DNA of 64,000 nt from Sulfuricella sp035530375 (lineage in GTDB: Bacteria; Pseudomonadota; Gammaproteobacteria; Burkholderiales; Sulfuricellaceae). Made by a program: the position numbers and the translations under genes. Below are positions 59,633-64,000 of the stretch, piece after piece (positions within the stretch are counted from its first letter, which is position 1; every line of letters starts with the position of its first letter). The notes under the pieces were generated by a model. The model was not told the origin of the DNA and made no database searches. It was given only the letters and a program-made list of their open reading frames with translations. The stretch lies in the NCBI GenBank assembly GCA_035530375.1, contig DATKUY010000007.1, forward strand, positions 11,693 through 75,692, read 5' to 3'.

Positions 59633-61330
59633 ATGTTGAAAGACCCTTGCCGCAAGTACACCCCGTTCCCACCGGTCAATCTCGTTGACCGGCAATGGCC
59701 GAACCGGACCATCGCCACGCCGCCTATCTGGATGAGCACCGATCTGCGCGACGGCAACCAGGCACTTTTCGAGCCGATGAATGCCGGACGCAAGATGCGC
59801 ATGTTCCGCATCCTCTGCGACATTGGTTTCAAGGAAATAGAGGTGGCTTTCCCGTCCGCCTCCCAGACCGATTTCGATTTCGTGCGCCAGCTTATCGAGG
59901 GCGATCACATCCCCGAAGATGTCACCATCGAAGTGCTCACCCAAGCCCGCGAGCATCTTATCCGCCGCACCATGGAGTCCCTCAAGGGCGCGCGCCGGGT
60001 CATCGTCCATGTTTACAACGCCACCTCGAAGCCCTTCCGCGAGATCGTGTTCGGGATGAGCAAGGCGGAAGTCGTGGATATGGCCGTCTCCGCCGTGCGC
60101 CTGGTCAAGCGGTTGGCCGAGGAGCAACCGGAGACCGGATGGGTGCTCGAATACAGTCCCGAAACCTTCACCGCCACGGAACTCGATTTTGCGCTTGAAG
60201 TCTGCGATGCGGTGACCGCCGCTTGGGGGGCGACGCCAGACAACAAGGTCATCCTCAATTTGCCGACGACGGTGGAAGTGACATCGCCGAACGTCTACGC
60301 CGACCAGATCGAGTGGATGCACCGCCATCTTGCCCGCCGCGACAGCGTCATCCTGAGCGTCCACCCCCACAATGACCGCGGTACGGCGGTGGCTGCCGCC
60401 GAACTGGCGGTGATGGCCGGTGCCGAGCGTGTCGAAGGCTGTCTCTTCGGCAACGGGGAACGCACCGGGAACGTGGATATCGTCACCCTCGCTCTCAACC
60501 TCTACACCCAGGGAGTCTCTCCGGGCCTCGATTTCTCCGACATCAATGCCGTGGCGCGTACCGTGGAGTACTGCAACCAGTTGTCCATCCATCCGCGCCA
60601 TCCCTATGTCGGCGACCTCATCTTCACGGCCTTTTCCGGTTCGCACCAGGATGCGATCAAGAAAGGCTTTGCCGTGCAGAAATCCGATGCCCTTTGGAAC
60701 GTTCCCTATCTTCCGATCGACCCTGCCGACTTGGGCCGCAGCTACGATTCCGTGATTCGGGTAAACAGCCAGTCCGGCAAGGGCGGCATCGCCTACTTGC
60801 TGGAAACCGAATACGGCGTGGTATTGCCGCGTCGCTTGCAGGTCGAATTTTCCGGCGAGGTGCAGCGCCATATGGACACCCATGGCGGGGAAATGAGCGC
60901 CGCCGATATCTGGCGATTGTTCGCCCGGACCTATCTCGCCGCCAGCGAACCTGTGCGCTACGTCGAACATCATCTGCTCGAACTCGGCGGCGCCCAGGGC
61001 ATTCGCTTGACTGTGGAAATGAATGGGACACGCCAGTTGCTTGCCGGCGAGGGCAATGGCCCGATTGACGCGGCCGTTCATGCGCTGGGCAGCTTGGGTA
61101 TCGTCCTCCAGGTGCGCAGCTATGAAGAGCGCTCCATGGAGAGCAGCCTCGAAGGCGGCAATGCCAAGGCTTGTGCCTTCATGGAAATGACGCGTTCCGG
61201 TAGCGGGTATGAATGCTACGGAGTGGGCATGGATGCCAATATCGTTACGGCTTCGATCAAGGCGCTGGTGTGCGGCGTCAATCGGCTGGAGGAAAACGCC
61301 TTCGATGAAAGCCAAACTCGGGCCGCTTGA
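59633..61330 (+). CDS. leuA: 2-isopropylmalate synthase
   Basis: The 565-aa enzyme makes 2-isopropylmalate from acetyl-CoA and 2-oxoisovalerate, the first leucine step. Motifs: WMSTDLRDGNQALFEPM, SVHPHNDRGTAVAA, EGCLFGNGERTGNVD. The C-terminal LeuA dimer/regulatory domain (GIRLTVEMNGTRQLLAGEG) implies leucine feedback. Length and N-terminus match the long (type 2) class. ATG 59633 follows AGGAG by 8 nt; the frame is open 19 codons upstream. Confidence 0.95.
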   Translation: MLKDPCRKYTPFPPVNLVDRQWPNRTIATPPIWMSTDLRDGNQALFEPMNAGRKMRMFRILCDIGFKEIEVAFPSASQTDFDFVRQLIEGDHIPEDVTIEVLTQAREHLIRRTMESLKGARRVIVHVYNATSKPFREIVFGMSKAEVVDMAVSAVRLVKRLAEEQPETGWVLEYSPETFTATELDFALEVCDAVTAAWGATPDNKVILNLPTTVEVTSPNVYADQIEWMHRHLARRDSVILSVHPHNDRGTAVAAAELAVMAGAERVEGCLFGNGERTGNVDIVTLALNLYTQGVSPGLDFSDINAVARTVEYCNQLSIHPRHPYVGDLIFTAFSGSHQDAIKKGFAVQKSDALWNVPYLPIDPADLGRSYDSVIRVNSQSGKGGIAYLLETEYGVVLPRRLQVEFSGEVQRHMDTHGGEMSAADIWRLFARTYLAASEPVRYVEHHLLELGGAQGIRLTVEMNGTRQLLAGEGNGPIDAAVHALGSLGIVLQVRSYEERSMESSLEGGNAKACAFMEMTRSGSGYECYGVGMDANIVTASIKALVCGVNRLEENAFDESQTRAA

Positions 61331-61480
61331 TCAAGAAAGGCGGCATCGTTGAATGACTGCCAGCCGCCCACCAAGGAGAATCATCGGCACCGCCGCTCGC
61401 TGGAATGGGTCTTCGAGGCTTCCCCCTCCCCCCGACAGGCTTTATTGCTGCGATCGGCATGGCGGGTTGCTCCGCCCTGC

Positions 61481-62692
61481 CTACATGAATTTCGGTATGT
61501 CGATGCCCCATTTTTCAGGGGACTCGTGGCTGACGATCTTGTCGCCGCCGCCGTGGCCCAGCGGCCTGGACAGATCAACATTTTTAGGCGTGATGTAATA
61601 ACCCTTCTTGGCGTTGAAGACGACACGCACCAGCGGTAGCGCGAGGTTTTTCTCGCACTGCTCGACCACGATGCCGATCCTGCCGCTTTCCAGCATCACC
61701 AGCGTGCCGACCGGATAAATGCCGATGGTGCGGATAAATGCGTGCACCAGTTCTGGATTGAAATGGAATTTGCTCCACTCGAAGATTTTCCGCAGAGCAT
61801 CAGTCGGTTCCATTCCCTTATGGTAGCAGCGGTCCGAGGAGAGCGCGTCATAGACGTCCACAATCGACGCCATCTGGCCATAGATCGACATTTCCGAGCC
61901 TTTCAATCCGAACGGGTAGCCGCTGCCGTCGAAGCGCTCGTGGTGCTGGGCGGCCACGTCGATCGAAACCTGGGTGATGCCCGGTGTTGCTTCTAGTATG
62001 GTGCGGCTATCCATCACATGCGACTTCATGAGCTGGAATTCCTCATCGGTAAACTTGCCGGGCTTGTTCAGCACCTTATCCGGCACATTCATTTTGCCGA
62101 TGTCGTGCAGCATGCCGCCCACACCCAGCAGTTGGATGATATCGCGGTCGAGCTCAAGGGCGCGGGCAAATGAAATCAGCAGTGCCCCGACGCTGACCGA
62201 GTGCAGGAAGGTATAGTCGTCCTTGCTCTTGATTCTGCACAGGCTGAGCAGGGCGTCCTTGTTGCGGAAGATGGAGCTGGTCATTTGTCCGACTACCGGA
62301 TCGATCTGCTCCAGTTCGATCTGCTTGCCGAGTCGCGCGTCCTGCATGATGTTGCGCACGATCTTGTTGGCTTCGCTGTGCACCCGGAGTGATTTCTCAA
62401 GCTCGTCGCGCAGCGAGGCGGACTCGACGGGCATGGCTTTCTGGGCGATTTCGATCAGTTCATGCTCGATTTCGGCCCTGACCTCGCTTTCAGTCGGTGC
62501 ATCCTGCACGTCCATGCCCTTGCCGGTGTCGATGTACACCTCGCGGATACCGAAGCTGACAATTTTCTTGATTTCCTTGTCGCTTTTGACCTTGAGGGTG
62601 CCGATTAGAAAGGGATGTTCCAGCCAGCCGCAGTTCATGTCGTGGATGAACATGCCGGGTTTTAGCTGCTGAACACTGATTCTCTTGATCAT
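61481..62692 (-). CDS. DUF3391/HD-GYP domain protein
   Basis: The 403-aa protein has an N-terminal DUF3391 (about 1-140; VQQLKPGMFIHDMN, GIREVYIDTGKG) and an HD-GYP domain with HSVSV (164), HDIGK (196-200), HH (250-251) and DGSGYPFGL (255-263). It is predicted to hydrolyse cyclic-di-GMP. Start ATG 62692. It is on the opposite strand to leuA, with about 150 bp between the stops that holds no recognised signal. Confidence 0.9.
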   Translation of the reverse strand: MIKRISVQQLKPGMFIHDMNCGWLEHPFLIGTLKVKSDKEIKKIVSFGIREVYIDTGKGMDVQDAPTESEVRAEIEHELIEIAQKAMPVESASLRDELEKSLRVHSEANKIVRNIMQDARLGKQIELEQIDPVVGQMTSSIFRNKDALLSLCRIKSKDDYTFLHSVSVGALLISFARALELDRDIIQLLGVGGMLHDIGKMNVPDKVLNKPGKFTDEEFQLMKSHVMDSRTILEATPGITQVSIDVAAQHHERFDGSGYPFGLKGSEMSIYGQMASIVDVYDALSSDRCYHKGMEPTDALRKIFEWSKFHFNPELVHAFIRTIGIYPVGTLVMLESGRIGIVVEQCEKNLALPLVRVVFNAKKGYYITPKNVDLSRPLGHGGGDKIVSHESPEKWGIDIPKFM

Positions 62693-62770
62693 TTTTCAGG
62701 CTCTATGAAAGCGATTCTAAATGATAACCGAGTCAGGGCTGGTTGGGATTATGCGAGGCAACTAAATTTT

Positions 62771-64000
62771 TTACAGGTATCTTGCCAGCATCGCCCTGTT
62801 CACGTTGTCGACAAGCGGTATGCGCACCACCCAGCCGTTGCCCGGAGCTTCAGTGATGGGGGCGCCGTTTTTGTTCAGCATCTGCGCCAGCACCATTTCG
62901 CGATTGCCGGCAGGGTGGATGATTTCCAGTCTGTCGCCGACGGCGAACCGGTTTTTCACCACCACTTCCGCCATGCCTGATGCCGCATCGTAACCGACGA
63001 TATCGCCGACATATTGTTGGCGATTGCTTTCAGACTGGCCGGTAAGGTAGTTCTGGTATTCGACAGTGTGATGGCGCTGGTAGAAACCATCGGTATAGCC
63101 CCGGTTGGCCAGGTTTTCGAGTGCGCCCAAATGTGACGGATCGAAGGCGCGCCCTGACACGGCATCATCAATTGCCTGGCGGTAAATCTGGGCGGTGCGC
63201 ACCACATAATAGGCGGACTTGGTGCGCCCCTCGATCTTCAACGAATCCACGCCGATTTCCGCCAACCGAGCGACATGCTCCACCGCGCGCAGATCCTTGG
63301 AATTCATGATATAGGTGCCGTGCTCGTCCTCCAGCACCGGCATCAGTTCGCCAGGGCGGTCGCCTTCTTCGATCAGCCAGACCCGGTCTGCAAGGGGGTG
63401 GCGCTGCTGGTTGCCGCAGGCGGTGAGACCCGACTCCGCCATGGCCTGGTTGATGTCGAAATCCGCTTCGCGGATCACGCCTGCCGCATCCTCCTGCGCA
63501 TCCTTGACCTTGTAATCCCAGCGGCAGGAGTTGGTGCAGGTTCCCTGATTGGCATCGCGATGGTTGAAATAGCCGGACAGCAGGCAGCGTCCGGAATAAG
63601 CGATGCACAGGGCGCCGTGGACGAATACCTCGAGTTCCATGTCCGGACATTGCTGGCGGATTTCGGCGATTTCATCCAGGGAAATTTCGCGCGACAGAAT
63701 CACCCGTGTCAGTCCCAGAGACTGCCAGAATCTGACTGCGGCGTAATTGACGGTGTTGGCCTGCACCGATAGGTGGACCGGCACTTCCGGCCAGGTTTCG
63801 CGCACCATCATGATCAGGCCGGGGTCGGCCATGATCAGGGCGTCCGGCTGCATGGCGATCACCGGCGCCATGTCTGCCAGATAAGTCTTGAGCTTGGCGT
63901 TGTGCGGCGTCAGATTGCTGGCGACGTAGAATTTTTTCCCCAGCGCATGCGCCTCGGCAATGCCGGTTTCCAGTTCGTTCAGCCCGAATTCATTGTTGCG
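62771..64000 (-). CDS. trhP: U32 peptidase-family tRNA hydroxylation protein TrhP (5' end outside window)
   Basis: The visible 409 residues start RNNEFGLNELETGIAEAHALGKKFY and contain SVQANTVNYAAVRFWQ, VFVHGALCIAYSGRCLLSGY, NQGTCTNSCRWDYKV and DEHGTYIMNSKDLRAVEH, which match E. coli YegQ/TrhP (about 453 aa). The family takes part in 5-hydroxyuridine formation at tRNA position 34. About 40 N-terminal residues lie beyond the window edge. Ends with RMLARYL-like NRAMLARYL. Confidence 0.9.
   Translation of the reverse strand, partial: RNNEFGLNELETGIAEAHALGKKFYVASNLTPHNAKLKTYLADMAPVIAMQPDALIMADPGLIMMVRETWPEVPVHLSVQANTVNYAAVRFWQSLGLTRVILSREISLDEIAEIRQQCPDMELEVFVHGALCIAYSGRCLLSGYFNHRDANQGTCTNSCRWDYKVKDAQEDAAGVIREADFDINQAMAESGLTACGNQQRHPLADRVWLIEEGDRPGELMPVLEDEHGTYIMNSKDLRAVEHVARLAEIGVDSLKIEGRTKSAYYVVRTAQIYRQAIDDAVSGRAFDPSHLGALENLANRGYTDGFYQRHHTVEYQNYLTGQSESNRQQYVGDIVGYDAASGMAEVVVKNRFAVGDRLEIIHPAGNREMVLAQMLNKNGAPITEAPGNGWVVRIPLVDNVNRAMLARYL

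Noticed and set aside
59438..61315. 625-codon minus-strand open frame opposite leuA
   Set aside because: Antisense shadow of leuA; it also runs through the lrp-leuA promoter region.
1..64000. tRNA, rRNA, CRISPR, prophage or complete insertion sequences
   Set aside because: None could be recognised by reading; no transposase, integrase or repeat-spacer pattern is present. A tRNA scan program could still find a gene missed by eye.

Overview
This window is GC-rich, densely coding bacterial chromosome. The gene content (ExbBD-LpxK-Trm112-KdsB-Adk order, TusE/DsrC-like protein, Qmo/Hdr sulfur proteins, DsrE-like proteins, PPi-dependent phosphofructokinase, K+-independent H+-pyrophosphatase, SCO/PCuAC copper chaperones) fits a betaproteobacterium of the sulfur- or iron-oxidising Nitrosomonadales type (Sulfuricella/Gallionella-like). 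That placement is inferred from gene content; no rRNA or tRNA gene was found by eye, and no complete insertion sequence, prophage or CRISPR array was seen.

Layout. 1-1.6 kb: an ECF sigma factor and a membrane anti-sigma factor with a DsrE-like outer domain, divergent from a secreted (probably DsrE-like) protein; both directions carry the same GGAATA-N16-CGTC promoter motif. 1.7-11 kb: glycogen/alpha-glucan block (pgi, glgB, glgC, two GH57 enzymes). 11-14 kb: SlyD-like FKBP, DUF3135, PCuAC and SCO copper proteins. 14.3-20.2 kb: heavy-metal RND efflux operon (adaptor, pump, DUF3240, TolC-like). 20.2-22 kb: XRE regulator with a palindromic operator and a CZB-GGDEF cyclase resembling zinc-sensing DgcZ. 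22.2-27 kb: operon of corrinoid protein, UroD/MtaA-type methyltransferase, RACo-like activator and GAF-PAS-HD-GYP protein. 27-31 kb: hemerythrin and a PAS3-GGDEF-EAL protein, bracketed by two copies of the murI 3' end. 31-41.8 kb: murI, diheme cytochrome c, queG, tsaE, amiC, TusE/DsrC-like, mutL, miaA, an unusual repeat-containing membrane protein, xseA. 42-46.4 kb: exbB, exbD, lpxK, Trm112-like, kdsB, adk and a small conserved protein. 46.4-51.4 kb: pyrophosphate module (pfp, hppA, ppa) and a YfcE-type phosphoesterase, with a broken HARE-HTH gene between. 51.5-57 kb: qmoA-qmoB-hdrC-hdrB plus a small protein. 57.4-64 kb: an Amt transporter behind an NtrC/sigma-54-type promoter, an Lrp regulator divergent from leuA, an HD-GYP protein and a TrhP-type U32 protein cut by the window end.

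How the genes fit together. Carbon storage and PPi economy are prominent: pfp and hppA use PPi, while ppa hydrolyses it. Sulfur chemistry appears as the Qmo/Hdr electron-transfer operon, the single-cysteine DsrC-like protein and the DsrE-like ECF signalling locus. Four proteins make or degrade cyclic-di-GMP. The most interesting candidate systems are the DsrE-coupled ECF locus, the corrinoid methyltransferase operon whose methyltransferase lacks two of three expected zinc ligands, and the xseA-linked membrane protein with three FtsY-like amphipathic repeats. Several short dispersed repeat families sit in intergenic gaps, and one has entered the start of the tolC-like gene.
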